64,000 bases of DNA from Streptomyces caelestis (lineage in GTDB: Bacteria; Actinomycetota; Actinomycetes; Streptomycetales; Streptomycetaceae): the NCBI RefSeq assembly GCF_001279005.1, contig NZ_LGCN01000029.1, positions 1-64,000 of the forward strand. Reading direction: 5' to 3'. Under the pieces are notes generated by a model. That model searched no databases. It had not been told where the DNA came from and was given only the letters and a program-made list of their open reading frames with translations. This document shows positions 8,069 to 16,001 of this stretch, piece after piece (position 1 is the first letter of the stretch; the number at the start of each line of letters is the position of its first letter). The position numbers and the translations under genes were made by a program.

Positions 8069-9685
8069 ATGCCGGACCCCATGGTTCCGCCCACGCCTCC
8101 GGTGTCCCTGGAGGCCCTGCTGGCCCGCGCGGACCTCGGTCTGCGCCGGATCGCGGGACCCGACGACCCCGGCACCGTCGTGCACGGGGCGCACACCTCG
8201 GAGATGGCGGACCCGTACCCGTATCTGCTGGGCGGGGAGCTGCTGCTCTCGGCGGGGGTGCACATCCCGGAGGGCGCGGGCGCGGGGTACTTCGACGCGT
8301 ACGTCTCGCGGATCGTGGCGGCGGGCGGGGCGGCGCTCGGCTTCGGTCTGGCGCCGGTCCACAAGGCGGTGCCGGCGGCGCTGGTGGAGGCGTGCGAGAT
8401 GCACGGGCTGCCGTTGCTGGAGGTGCCGCCGCGGACCACGTTCTCGGGGGTGGCGCGGGCGGTCTGGCAGTTGATGGCGCAGGCCCGCACGGCGGAGCTG
8501 CGCCGGGTCACGGAGGCCCAGCAGAGCCTCGCCACCGCCGCCGCCCGCCCGGACCCGCTCCGCCCGGTACTGCACCAACTGGCCCAGCGGATCGGCGGCT
8601 GGGCCGTCCTGTTCGCCCCGGACACCACCGAACTCGCCACCGCGGGAACCACCCCACCCCCCGAGGCGAGACAGTCCCTGACGAACCTGGCCGAGGTGGT
8701 ACGCCCTCACGACGTATCCGCGGGCAGTCGCACCGCCGCCCCAGCCGCGGGCAGTCGTGCCGCTGGGGCGGCACGGGTGGGCGCGGCGGCACCCGGCAAG
8801 CACCGGCAAGCGGAACCCACCCCCGGCGAGCACCGACAAGCGGCACCCACCCCCACCACCGCCAGCGACACGGTCAACGGCACCCACCTCGCCGCCTACG
8901 CCCTCGGCACCGGCACCGGCACCGGCACCGGCACCAACACCGGCTTCGTACTCGGCATCGCCTCCCCCCACCGCACCCCCGGCGACCACACCATCGCCTC
9001 CGTCGCAGCCGCCCTGCTCTCCCTCCTCACCGGCCGGCGGCAGACCGGCACCGCCACGGCCCACGCCTCCGCGCTCGTACGCCTGCTGCTGGGCGCCCCG
9101 CCTGAGGACGTCACCCCCCTCCTCGGCGGAGAGCGGTGGCACGTCGTACACGCCCGGCCGGACGGCCGCACCGCACCCGACCCCCTGGCCGCCTCCGCAC
9201 TCGGCACCGCGCTCGGCTCGGCGCTGGTCGACCCGGCGGGCGAGGTCGTCCGCGTGCTGGTGCCGGCCGACCGGCCCGTGGAACCGCTGCCGGGCTGGAC
9301 CCTCGGCGTCAGCACGGCCGCCTCCCCGCCCGACTGGGCGGACGCCGACACCCGGGCCGCCCGCGCCCTGGCCCGGGCCCGCGCCACCCGCGTCCCGCTG
9401 CTCCGGCACGGCGACCGTCCCGCCCTCGCCGACCTCGTCCCGCCGCACGACGCGGACGCCCACGCGCGTTCGCTGCTCGCGCCGATAGCGGCCGCCCCCG
9501 CCCTCACGGACACCCTGCGCACCTGGCTCTCCCTGCACGGCAGCTGGGACCGTACGGCGGTGGCGCTGTCGGTGCACCGCAACACCGTGCGGCAGCGCAT
9601 CGCGCGGTGCGCGGCGCTGCTGGAGGCGGACCTGGACGACCCGGACGTGCGGATGGAGCTGTGGTTCGCGCTGCGCCGGACGTGA
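8069..9685 (+). CDS. PucR-family transcriptional regulator carrying a repeat-derived insert
   Basis: A 538-residue regulator. The N-terminal PucR domain spans about residues 10-140 (RADLGLRRIAG, LLGGELLLSAG, a central sensor region). The C-terminal helix-turn-helix is TWLSLHGSWDRTAVALSVHRNTVRQRI, followed by LLEADLDDPDVRMELWFAL, diagnostic for this family. ATG at 8069 is chosen because GGAAGAAG lies eight bases upstream. An in-frame ATG at 8051 lacks such a site. Residues about 215-290 are low-complexity Ala/Gly/Thr/His sequence ending in a Gly-Thr run. Part of it is an in-frame copy of a dispersed intergenic repeat also seen at 50.2 kb. The divergent ureohydrolase/TPP operon is the likely target. 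Purine, GABA or polyamine-like inducers are known in the family. Confidence 0.85.
   Translation: MPDPMVPPTPPVSLEALLARADLGLRRIAGPDDPGTVVHGAHTSEMADPYPYLLGGELLLSAGVHIPEGAGAGYFDAYVSRIVAAGGAALGFGLAPVHKAVPAALVEACEMHGLPLLEVPPRTTFSGVARAVWQLMAQARTAELRRVTEAQQSLATAAARPDPLRPVLHQLAQRIGGWAVLFAPDTTELATAGTTPPPEARQSLTNLAEVVRPHDVSAGSRTAAPAAGSRAAGAARVGAAAPGKHRQAEPTPGEHRQAAPTPTTASDTVNGTHLAAYALGTGTGTGTGTNTGFVLGIASPHRTPGDHTIASVAAALLSLLTGRRQTGTATAHASALVRLLLGAPPEDVTPLLGGERWHVVHARPDGRTAPDPLAASALGTALGSALVDPAGEVVRVLVPADRPVEPLPGWTLGVSTAASPPDWADADTRAARALARARATRVPLLRHGDRPALADLVPPHDADAHARSLLAPIAAAPALTDTLRTWLSLHGSWDRTAVALSVHRNTVRQRIARCAALLEADLDDPDVRMELWFALRRT
8717..8860 (+). repeat. Dispersed Streptomyces repeat inserted in frame within the PucR-type gene
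   Basis: From 8745 the sequence CCGCGGGCAGTCGTGCCGC, then GGGCGGCACGGGTGGGCGCGG, then GGCACCC and GCAAGC blocks match, with few differences, the intergenic sequence starting at 50177. A partial duplicate of the first block starts at 8717. The core contains GTGCCGC/GCGGCAC, able to form a hairpin. The insert keeps the frame open and encodes low-complexity sequence. Confidence 0.7.
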
Positions 9686-9785
9686 CGGCCCGAGCAGCCG
9701 TACGGAGCCGGCCGAGCAGGTGACGCACGTCCCAGCGCGCGATACGCCGGGGACGCCCGCAGGCCGCTGCTCCACAATGGGGAGC

Positions 9786-10577
9786 ATGCCGATACCCGGG
9801 ACACCCAGCCGCGCCGAACTCGTCGAACACCTGGTCGCCACGCGCATCGCGGGCGATGTCGCCACGCCGCGCGAGAACAACCTCTCGCACTACCGCAAAC
9901 TGGCGAACGGCGACCGTCACTTCTGGCTCGGCCTGGAGCTCGGCGACCGCTGGACCGACGAGCAGGACGTGCTGGCGGTGATGGCGGAGCGGGTCGGCGT
10001 CAACGACGACCCGGAGTACCGGTACGGGCAGGACACCATCGACCCGGAGCTGACCGTGGCCGGGCTGGAGCGCATGGCCGGGCGGCTGCGCAAGGCGGCG
10101 GACGGGCGGCAGCGGGTGCTGTTCGCGACCGGTCACCCGGGCGGGCTGCTGGACGTGCACCGGGCGACGGCCGCCGCGCTGCGGGCCGCCGGCTGCGAGA
10201 TCGTGGTCATCCCGGACGGGCTGGTCACGGACGAGGGGTATGTGATGCAGTTCGCGGACGTGGCGGTGCTGGAGCACGGCGCCACGCTGTGGCACACCCA
10301 CTCCGGTGCGCCGATGAAGGCCGTCCTGACCGCCCTGGAGCGCGAGGGCCGCCCGCTGCCCGACCTGGTCGTCGCCGACCACGGCTGGGCGGGTGCGGCG
10401 GGGCAGTACGGCGTGGACAGCGTCGGCTACGCCGACTGCAACGACCCGGCCCTCTTCGTCGCCGAGTCCGAGGGCACCGTCCAGGTCACGGTCCCCCTCG
10501 ACGACCACGTCACCAGCCCCCGCCACTACGACCCGATGACGGCGTACCTGCTGGCGGAGGCCGGTCTGGCGCAGTGA
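9786..10577 (+). CDS. Conserved actinobacterial protein with glutamate cyclase/phosphatase-like annotation, function uncertain
   Basis: A 263-residue cytoplasmic protein conserved in actinobacteria. The N-terminal part has IAGDVATPRENNLSHYRKL. The centre has VLFATGHPGGLLDVHRA, where the GHP loop looks like a phosphate or metal site, followed by a Rossmann-like strand EIVVIPDGLV. The C-terminal part has VVADHGWAGAAGQ with conserved Asp-His, then YADCNDPALFVAESEG. No signal peptide is seen. The start is ambiguous: ATG 9786 is chosen, with ATG 9777 possible, and neither has a well-spaced Shine-Dalgarno, so a leaderless message is possible. It ends at a 19-bp convergent terminator. I recall phosphatase-type database names for such proteins but cannot verify the activity. 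Confidence 0.65.
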   Translation: MPIPGTPSRAELVEHLVATRIAGDVATPRENNLSHYRKLANGDRHFWLGLELGDRWTDEQDVLAVMAERVGVNDDPEYRYGQDTIDPELTVAGLERMAGRLRKAADGRQRVLFATGHPGGLLDVHRATAAALRAAGCEIVVIPDGLVTDEGYVMQFADVAVLEHGATLWHTHSGAPMKAVLTALEREGRPLPDLVVADHGWAGAAGQYGVDSVGYADCNDPALFVAESEGTVQVTVPLDDHVTSPRHYDPMTAYLLAEAGLAQ

Positions 10578-10580
10578 GAC

Positions 10581-10623
10581 GCCCCGTCGGCCGGGCGCGG
10601 GGAACGCGCCCGGCCGACGGGGC
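10581..10623. terminator. Strong bidirectional terminator hairpin
   Basis: A perfect 19-bp inverted repeat (GCCCCGTCGGCCGGGCGCG and its complement) closes on a 5-base loop between two convergent genes that end at 10577 and 10642. Confidence 0.85.
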
Positions 10624-10641
10624 GGCCGGTGGACGCGGGGG

Positions 10642-11163
10642 TCAGTCGACGAACGGGACGGCGTCGGCGCGGTCGGCGTGCCAGTTGGTGGCGATCGGCC
10701 GGTCGACCGTGGCGGTGTCGGGGAGGCGGAGCGTGACGGAGTTCTCCTCGTCGCCGGCGACCGAGAGGTGGAGCCGGTCGAACTGGATGCCGTTGTCGTT
10801 GTTGGTGGACTTGGGGCTGATGCCGGCGTAGGCGGCGGTGGAGCCGCCGAGGACGACGTCGTCGCTGACGCTCTGCTCGGCGGGCGAGACCGCGGTGTCG
10901 GGGTGGGAGCCGAAGGAGGCGGAGGGGAACACGCCCTCCAGGTGGCAGGCGATGCCGGGCTTGGCCTTGGCGGTGATCAGGTAGTAGCCGCCCGCCTGCG
11001 TCTCGGCCGTGACCTTGAAGCTCAGGTCACCGGTCGCGCAGGGCCGGGTGGTGGAGCGGCCGCTGTCGGCGGTGGCCGTGGCGGTGGCGGCGCCGCCGAG
11101 GGCGAGCGCGGCGACGGCGGCCAGGGCGAAGCGGGCGGAGCGGCCGGCGAAGCGTGAGCGCAT
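10642..11163 (-). CDS. Secreted DUF4232-type protein
   Basis: A 173-residue exported protein. ATG at 11163 gives MRSRFAGRSARFALAAVAAL, a signal peptide ending near ATATADS. The mature part starts with an Arg/Ser/Thr linker and RPCATGDLSFKV, then GGYYLITAKAKPGIACHLEGVFPSASFGS, matching the DUF4232 pattern of two conserved cysteines in a beta-sandwich. It ends TNWHADRADAVPFVD. Such proteins are extracellular or cell-wall-associated in Streptomyces with no established activity. It is monocistronic, ending at a convergent terminator. Upstream, 11164-11434 holds only its promoter region and the end of tesB. Confidence 0.75.
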   Translation of the reverse strand: MRSRFAGRSARFALAAVAALALGGAATATATADSGRSTTRPCATGDLSFKVTAETQAGGYYLITAKAKPGIACHLEGVFPSASFGSHPDTAVSPAEQSVSDDVVLGGSTAAYAGISPKSTNNDNGIQFDRLHLSVAGDEENSVTLRLPDTATVDRPIATNWHADRADAVPFVD

Positions 11164-11434
11164 GGTGGTCTCCCTGGTGTGACGTGGTGGATCGGCCGGC
11201 GGGCTGCCGGGATGACCGCAGCTTGTGCCGTGATCCGTCCCACCCGCCACACCGAACGCCCAGCACGGGACGCCGGAACGCTGGAACGGCCTCTGACCGG
11301 CAAGGATGACGACCGCCTGGAACGGTCCCCTGGGACGCGGACAGCCGTCCGGCCCCCGCGCGGGACATGTGCGGGGGCCGGTTCCACGCGTCGCGTGGAA
11401 GAGGACGGAAAGAACGGGGACGTCCGGAGCCGGC

Positions 11435-12304
11435 TCAGGAGCGCGGGACCCGGACCACGCCCTCCTGGATGACGGAGACCGCGAGCCGGCCGTCCTGGGT
11501 GTAGATGCGGCCCTGGCCCAGGCCCCGGCCGCCGTGGGCCGACGGGGACTGCTGGTCGTACAGGAGCCACTCGTCGGCGCGGAACGGGCGGTGGAACCAC
11601 ATGGCGTGGTCCAGGGAGGCGCCGACGACGTCGCCGACGGCCCAGCCGCCGCGGCCGTGGGCGAGGAGGACGGAGTCCAGGAGCGTCATGTCGGAGACGT
11701 ACGTGGCGAGGACGACGTGCAGCAGGGGGTCGTCCGCGAGCTTGCCGTTGGTGCGGAACCACACCTGGGAGTGGGGTTCGCGGGGTTCGCCGAAGCGGCC
11801 GTAGGGCGGCTCGTCGACGTAGCGCAGGTCGACGGCGGCGCGGGCCTCCAGGAAGCGCTCCACGACCTCGGGCGCGAGGTGGGCGTACCCGCGCAGGCGT
11901 TCCTCCGAGGTGGGCAGCGCGGCCGGGTCGGGGGACGGCGGCATCGGGTCCTGGTGGTCCAGTCCCTCCTCGTACGTCTGGAAGGACGCCGAGAGGTGGA
12001 AGATCGGCTTTCCGTGCTGGACCGCGACCACCCGCCGGGTGGTGAAGGAGCGGCCGTCGCGGATCCGGTCGACGGTGTAGACGATCGGGGCGCCGGGGTC
12101 GCCGGGGCGCAGGAAGTACGCGTGCAGGGAGTGGGCGGGCCGGTCCTTCGGGACGGTCCGTCCGGCGGCGACCAGCGCCTGCGCCGCGACCTGCCCGCCG
12201 AAGACGCGGGGGACGACGGCGGGGCGGGAGTGGCCGCGGAAGATGTTCTCCTCGATCTGCTCGAGGTCGAGCAGATCGAGGAGGTCCTGTAGTGCCTGAC
12301 TCAT
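11435..12304 (-). CDS. tesB: Acyl-CoA thioesterase II
   Basis: A 289-residue double hot-dog thioesterase hydrolysing acyl-CoA to free acid and CoA. The first half carries the substrate-entry region (FGGQVAAQALVAAGRTV and HSLHAYFLRPGDPGAPIVYTV). The second carries the TesB C-terminal block MTLLDSVLLAHGR, SLDHAMWFHRPF and DEWLLYDQQSPSAHGGRGLGQG, with the catalytic Asp, Thr/Ser and Gln region. ATG at 12304 lies 35 bases after the stop of the upstream acyl-CoA dehydrogenase gene, so the two are probably one transcript. The first 20 codons contain a perfect 17-bp inverted repeat that may affect translation. It likely maintains CoA pools during fatty-acid or branched-chain catabolism. Confidence 0.9.
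   Translation of the reverse strand: MSQALQDLLDLLDLEQIEENIFRGHSRPAVVPRVFGGQVAAQALVAAGRTVPKDRPAHSLHAYFLRPGDPGAPIVYTVDRIRDGRSFTTRRVVAVQHGKPIFHLSASFQTYEEGLDHQDPMPPSPDPAALPTSEERLRGYAHLAPEVVERFLEARAAVDLRYVDEPPYGRFGEPREPHSQVWFRTNGKLADDPLLHVVLATYVSDMTLLDSVLLAHGRGGWAVGDVVGASLDHAMWFHRPFRADEWLLYDQQSPSAHGGRGLGQGRIYTQDGRLAVSVIQEGVVRVPRS
12248..12283 (-). repeat. Perfect 17-bp inverted repeat inside the 5' end of tesB
   Basis: CTCCTCGATCTGCTCGA and its exact complement are separated by two bases and lie about 20 to 55 bases into the tesB coding sequence. They encode LLDLLDLEQIEE. In mRNA this would be a very stable hairpin just behind the start codon. It might reduce tesB translation relative to the upstream dehydrogenase gene, or act as an intercistronic attenuator. 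Confidence 0.75.
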
Positions 12305-12339
12305 GGGGTCAGTTGTATACGGCAGGGATTTCCGGGGCC

Positions 12340-13497
12340 TTACAGGCCCATGTCCTTGGCGATGATCGACTTCATGATCTCGCTGGTGCCGCCGTAGATG
12401 CGGTTGACGCGGTTGTCCGCGTACAGGCGGGCGATCGGGTACTCGTTCATGTAGCCGTAGCCGCCGTGCAGCTGGAGGCAGCGGTCGATGACGCGGTGGG
12501 CGACCTCGGTGCAGAACAGCTTGGCGCTGGCGGCCTCGGCGGGGGTGAGCTCGCCGGCGTCCAGGGCCTCGGTGGCGCGGTCGGCGACGGCCTCGGCGGC
12601 GTCCACCTCGGCCTGGCAGGCGGCCAGCTCGAACTTGGTGTTCTGGAAGTGGGCGACCGGCTTGCCGAAGACGGTGCGCTCCTGCACGTACTGCTTGGCG
12701 AACCGGACGGCGGCCTTGGCCTGCGCGTAGGCGCCGAAGGCGATGCCCCAGCGCTCGGAGGCCAGGTTGTGGCCGAGGTAGGAGAAGCCCTTGTTCTCCT
12801 CGCCGAGCAGGTCCTCGACGGGCACCTTGACGTCGACGAACGCCAGCTCGGCGGTGTCGGAGGTCTTCAGGCCGAGCTTGTCGAGCTTGCGGCCGACGGA
12901 GTAGCCCTCGGACTTGGTGTCCACGGCGAACAGGGAGATGCCGTGGCGGCGGTCCTCGGCCGTCGGGGCGGCGGTGCGGGCGCAGACGATCACCTTGTCG
13001 GCGTGGACGCCGCCGGTGATGAAGGTCTTGGCGCCGTTGAGGACGTAGTGCGTGCCGTCCTCGCTGAGCTTGGCGGTGGTCTTCATGCCCGCGAGGTCGG
13101 AGCCGGTGCCCGGCTCGGTCATCGCGATGGCCCACATCTCCTCGCCGGTGACGAACTTCGGCAGGAAGCGCTTCTTCTGCTCGTCGGTGGCGAGCATCTT
13201 GAGGTACGGCAGGGCGAGCAGCACGTGCACGCCGGAGCCGCCGAACTGGACGCCCGCGCGGGCGGTCTCCTCGTAGAGGACGGCCTCGAACTTGTGGGTG
13301 TCCATGCCCGCGCCGCCGAACTCCTCGGGCACGCTGATGCCGAAGATGCCCAGCTCACCGAGCTTGTAGTAGAAGTCGCGGGGCGCCTGGCCCGCCGCGA
13401 ACCACTCGTCGTAGACGGGGACGACCTCGGCCTCGATGAAGGCGCGGATGGTCTCCCGGAACGCCTCGTGATCCTCGTTGAAAACCGTACGGCGCAC
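12340..13497 (-). CDS. Acyl-CoA dehydrogenase
   Basis: A 385-residue FAD flavoprotein that oxidises acyl-CoA to 2-enoyl-CoA. Signatures in order: the N-terminal helical domain (FNEDHEAFRETIRAFIEAEVVP), AIAMTEPGTGSDLAGMKTTA (FAD/substrate motif), FVDVKVPVEDLLGEENKGF, and the C-terminal QLHGGYGYMNEYPIARLYADNRVNRIYGGTSEIMK. The FAD-binding Gln/Gly and the region of the catalytic Glu match the family. GTG at 13497 is preferred over TTG at 13512 for normal length. It forms an operon with tesB, 35 bp apart. Its promoter at 13590-13617 contains a palindrome. Substrate chain length cannot be told from sequence. Confidence 0.9.
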   Translation of the reverse strand: MRRTVFNEDHEAFRETIRAFIEAEVVPVYDEWFAAGQAPRDFYYKLGELGIFGISVPEEFGGAGMDTHKFEAVLYEETARAGVQFGGSGVHVLLALPYLKMLATDEQKKRFLPKFVTGEEMWAIAMTEPGTGSDLAGMKTTAKLSEDGTHYVLNGAKTFITGGVHADKVIVCARTAAPTAEDRRHGISLFAVDTKSEGYSVGRKLDKLGLKTSDTAELAFVDVKVPVEDLLGEENKGFSYLGHNLASERWGIAFGAYAQAKAAVRFAKQYVQERTVFGKPVAHFQNTKFELAACQAEVDAAEAVADRATEALDAGELTPAEAASAKLFCTEVAHRVIDRCLQLHGGYGYMNEYPIARLYADNRVNRIYGGTSEIMKSIIAKDMGL

Positions 13498-13589
13498 TGT
13501 CCGCCACCCCAATCCCTGCGCCTAAACCGGCGCCGCTCTCGCGTACCTGGTTGCTCGCCGTCGGGGTTCCTCAATTGATGGCTGCGACC

Positions 13590-13617
13590 CGTATGGCTAA
13601 GCGCTTGCTCAGACCAA
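13590..13617 (-). promoter_or_regulatory. Promoter of the acyl-CoA dehydrogenase/tesB operon with an embedded palindrome
   Basis: Reading on the minus strand, TTGGTC (-35-like) and CATACG (-10-like) are 16 bp apart. The spacer contains the palindrome AAGCGCTT in the context GAGCAAGCGCTTAGC. A palindrome between the two promoter elements is the usual place for a TetR-type operator of fatty-acid catabolism genes. The nearby TetR gene at 13.7-14.3 kb is one candidate, but the site differs from the two sites in that gene's own promoter. Confidence 0.4.
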
Positions 13618-13683
13618 AGGTACCGGCGAGTATCCACAGCCGTCCAGAGCGGAGCCCCCGTAACGCTCGTCACTCGCCCAGGG

Positions 13684-14283
13684 TCACCGCGAGCCCGCCG
13701 CCGCGAACGCCCCTCGCGCCATCCGGTGCAGGAGTTCCGCCGTGCCCGCGCGGCCGGGCAGGGAGCCGGGGCGGGTCAGGTGCGGGGTGGAGTTGAGCAG
13801 GCCGAACACCGAGTGGACCGCCGAGCGGGCGGCCGGTTCGGCCAGCTCCGGGTACAGCTCGCGGACCACTCCCACCCACAGCTCCACGTACTGCCGCTGC
13901 AGCTGGCGGACCAGCTTGCGGTCGGTGTCCCGGAGGCGGTCCAGCTCACGGTCGTGCAGGGTGATGAGGGGGCGGTCGTCGAGCGCGAAGTCGATGTGCC
14001 CCTCGATCAGCGAATCGAGGACCGCCTCGGGGGCCGACACCCCCCCGGCCTCCTCCAGACGCCGCCTCGCACCGGTCAGCAGCCGGCCGCTGATCCCCAC
14101 CAGCAGTTCCGCGAGCATCGCGTCCTTGCCCGCGAAGTGCCGGTAGAGCCCGGGTCCGCTGATGCCGACCGCGGCGCCTATCTCGTCGACCCCGACGCCG
14201 TGGAAGCCGCGCTCGGCGAAGAGCCGCGCGGCCTCCTTGAGGATCTGCTCGCGGCGGGTGGGGGCGTCGGTTCTGGTGGCCAT
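13684..14283 (-). CDS. TetR-family repressor, likely regulator of the leucine-catabolism operon
   Basis: A 199-residue regulator. The N-terminal TetR helix-turn-helix is seen in ILKEAARLFAERGFHGVGVDEIGAAVGISGPGLYRHFAGKDAMLAELL (residues 14-61). The C-terminal ligand-binding domain is helical, with HDRELDRLRDTDRKLVRQLQRQYVELW. It is transcribed divergently from the acyl-CoA carboxylase operon across an 87-base region that contains two similar 14-bp inverted repeats. It is therefore probably autoregulated and controls the carboxylase operon, with a CoA thioester as ligand. The ligand is inferred from context. Confidence 0.88.
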   Translation of the reverse strand: MATRTDAPTRREQILKEAARLFAERGFHGVGVDEIGAAVGISGPGLYRHFAGKDAMLAELLVGISGRLLTGARRRLEEAGGVSAPEAVLDSLIEGHIDFALDDRPLITLHDRELDRLRDTDRKLVRQLQRQYVELWVGVVRELYPELAEPAARSAVHSVFGLLNSTPHLTRPGSLPGRAGTAELLHRMARGAFAAAGSR

Positions 14284-14306
14284 GGAGACGATTCTAGACA
14301 GGGAGG

Positions 14307-14349
14307 TTAGCGGTCGTTAACCTGGAGGAAATGCGTTAACGCTCATTAA
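14307..14349. promoter_or_regulatory. Two TetR-type operator sites upstream of the leucine-catabolism operon
   Basis: TTAGCGGTCGTTAA at 14307-14320 and TTAACGCTCATTAA at 14336-14349 are both imperfect palindromes of the form TTArCG-nn-CrTTAA, spaced 29 bp centre to centre. They stand out as AT-rich sites in this GC-rich region and lie between the divergent TetR gene and the first carboxylase gene. Binding by the adjacent TetR protein is inferred from position and symmetry. Confidence 0.6.
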
Positions 14350-14370
14350 CAAGGTGAGGGGACCCGCAGG

Positions 14371-15987
14371 ATGCATGAGGCACCGGAGCTTCACAGCGCG
14401 GCCGATCCCGCGTCGGAGGCCTTTCGGGCCAACGAGGAGGCGCACCGCGCCCTCGTCGAGGAGCTGCGCGGCAAGCTGGCCGCGGCGGCGCTCGGCGGCG
14501 GCGAGCGGGCACGGGCACGGCACACCGCGCGCGGGAAGCTGCTCCCGCGCGACCGCGTGGACACGCTCCTCGACCCCGGATCGCCCTTCCTGGAGCTGGC
14601 CCCGCTGGCGGCCGACGGGATGTACGAGGGGCAGGCCCCGGCGGCCGGCGTGATCGCCGGGATCGGGCGGGTGGCCGGCCGGGAGTGCGTGGTCGTGGCC
14701 AACGACGCCACCGTCAAGGGCGGCACGTACTACCCGATGACGGTGAAGAAGCACCTGCGCGCGCAGGAGGTGGCCCTCGACAACCGGCTCCCCTGCGTCT
14801 ACCTGGTGGACTCGGGCGGCGCGTTCCTGCCGATGCAGGACGAGGTGTTCCCGGACCGGGACCACTTCGGGCGGATCTTCTACAACCAGGCCCGGATGTC
14901 CGGTGCCGGCATCCCGCAGATCGCGGCGGTGCTCGGCTCGTGCACGGCGGGCGGCGCGTACGTCCCGGCGATGAGCGACGAGGCGGTGATCGTCCGGAAC
15001 CAGGGCACGATCTTCCTGGGCGGTCCGCCGCTGGTGAAGGCGGCCACCGGTGAGGTGGTCACGGCGGAGGAGCTGGGCGGCGGCGAGGTCCACTCACGGG
15101 TCTCGGGCGTCACCGACCACCTCGCGGAGGACGACGCGCACGCGCTGCGGATCGTGCGGAACATCGTCTCCACGCTCCCCACGCGGGGGCGGCTCCCCTG
15201 GCGGGTGGAGCAGGCCGTCGAGCCCAAGGTGGACCCGGCGGGGCTGTACGGGGCGGTGCCGGTCGACTCCCGCACCCCCTACGACGTACGCGAGATCATC
15301 GCGCGCGTCACCGACGGCTCCCGCTTCGCCGAGTTCAAGTCGGAGTTCGGGCAGACCCTGGTCACCGGCTTCGCCCGGATCCACGGCCACCCGGTGGGCA
15401 TCGTCGCCAACAACGGCATCCTGTTCTCCGAGTCCGCCCAGAAGGGCGCCCACTTCATCGAGCTGTGCGACCAGCGCGGCATCCCGCTGGTGTTCCTGCA
15501 GAACATCTCGGGCTTCATGGTGGGCCGGGACTACGAGGCGGGCGGCATCGCCAAGCACGGCGCCAAGATGGTCACCGCGGTCGCCTGCACGCGCGTGCCG
15601 AAGCTGACGGTGGTGGTCGGCGGGTCGTACGGGGCGGGCAACTACTCGATGTGCGGGCGGGCGTACTCGCCCCGGTTCCTGTGGATGTGGCCCAACGCCA
15701 AGATCTCGGTGATGGGCGGCGAGCAGGCCGCCTCCGTCCTCGCGACCGTCAAGCGGGACCAGCTCCAGGCGCGCGGCGAGGAGTGGCCGGCCGAGGACGA
15801 GGACGCCTTCAAGGCCCCGATCCGCGCTCAGTACGAGCGTCAGGGGAACGCCTACTACGCGACGGCCCGCCTCTGGGACGACGGCGTGATCGACCCGATG
15901 GACACCCGGCGGGTGCTGGGCCTGGCCCTGACCGCGTGCGCCAACGCGCCCCTGGGTGACCCCCAGTTCGGCGTCTTCCGGATGTGA
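14371..15987 (+). CDS. Acyl-CoA carboxylase beta subunit, likely methylcrotonyl-CoA carboxylase
   Basis: A 538-residue carboxyltransferase that moves CO2 from biotin to an acyl-CoA. Features include the N-terminal carboxyltransferase domain with [27 protein letters not shown], the oxyanion loop [15 protein letters not shown], and in the C-terminal domain [50 protein letters not shown] and [14 protein letters not shown] at 14371 follows GAGGGGA. The sequence pattern (MCC-beta type GGTYYP) and the partners (biotin-carboxylase/BCCP subunit, HMG-CoA lyase, acyl-CoA dehydrogenase) point to 3-methylcrotonyl-CoA in leucine breakdown. It is the first gene of a four-gene operon under the TetR-type operators. 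Confidence 0.9.
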   Translation: MHEAPELHSAADPASEAFRANEEAHRALVEELRGKLAAAALGGGERARARHTARGKLLPRDRVDTLLDPGSPFLELAPLAADGMYEGQAPAAGVIAGIGRVAGRECVVVANDATVKGGTYYPMTVKKHLRAQEVALDNRLPCVYLVDSGGAFLPMQDEVFPDRDHFGRIFYNQARMSGAGIPQIAAVLGSCTAGGAYVPAMSDEAVIVRNQGTIFLGGPPLVKAATGEVVTAEELGGGEVHSRVSGVTDHLAEDDAHALRIVRNIVSTLPTRGRLPWRVEQAVEPKVDPAGLYGAVPVDSRTPYDVREIIARVTDGSRFAEFKSEFGQTLVTGFARIHGHPVGIVANNGILFSESAQKGAHFIELCDQRGIPLVFLQNISGFMVGRDYEAGGIAKHGAKMVTAVACTRVPKLTVVVGGSYGAGNYSMCGRAYSPRFLWMWPNAKISVMGGEQAASVLATVKRDQLQARGEEWPAEDEDAFKAPIRAQYERQGNAYYATARLWDDGVIDPMDTRRVLGLALTACANAPLGDPQFGVFRM

Positions 15988-16001
15988 GGGGACCCCTGAC
16001 G

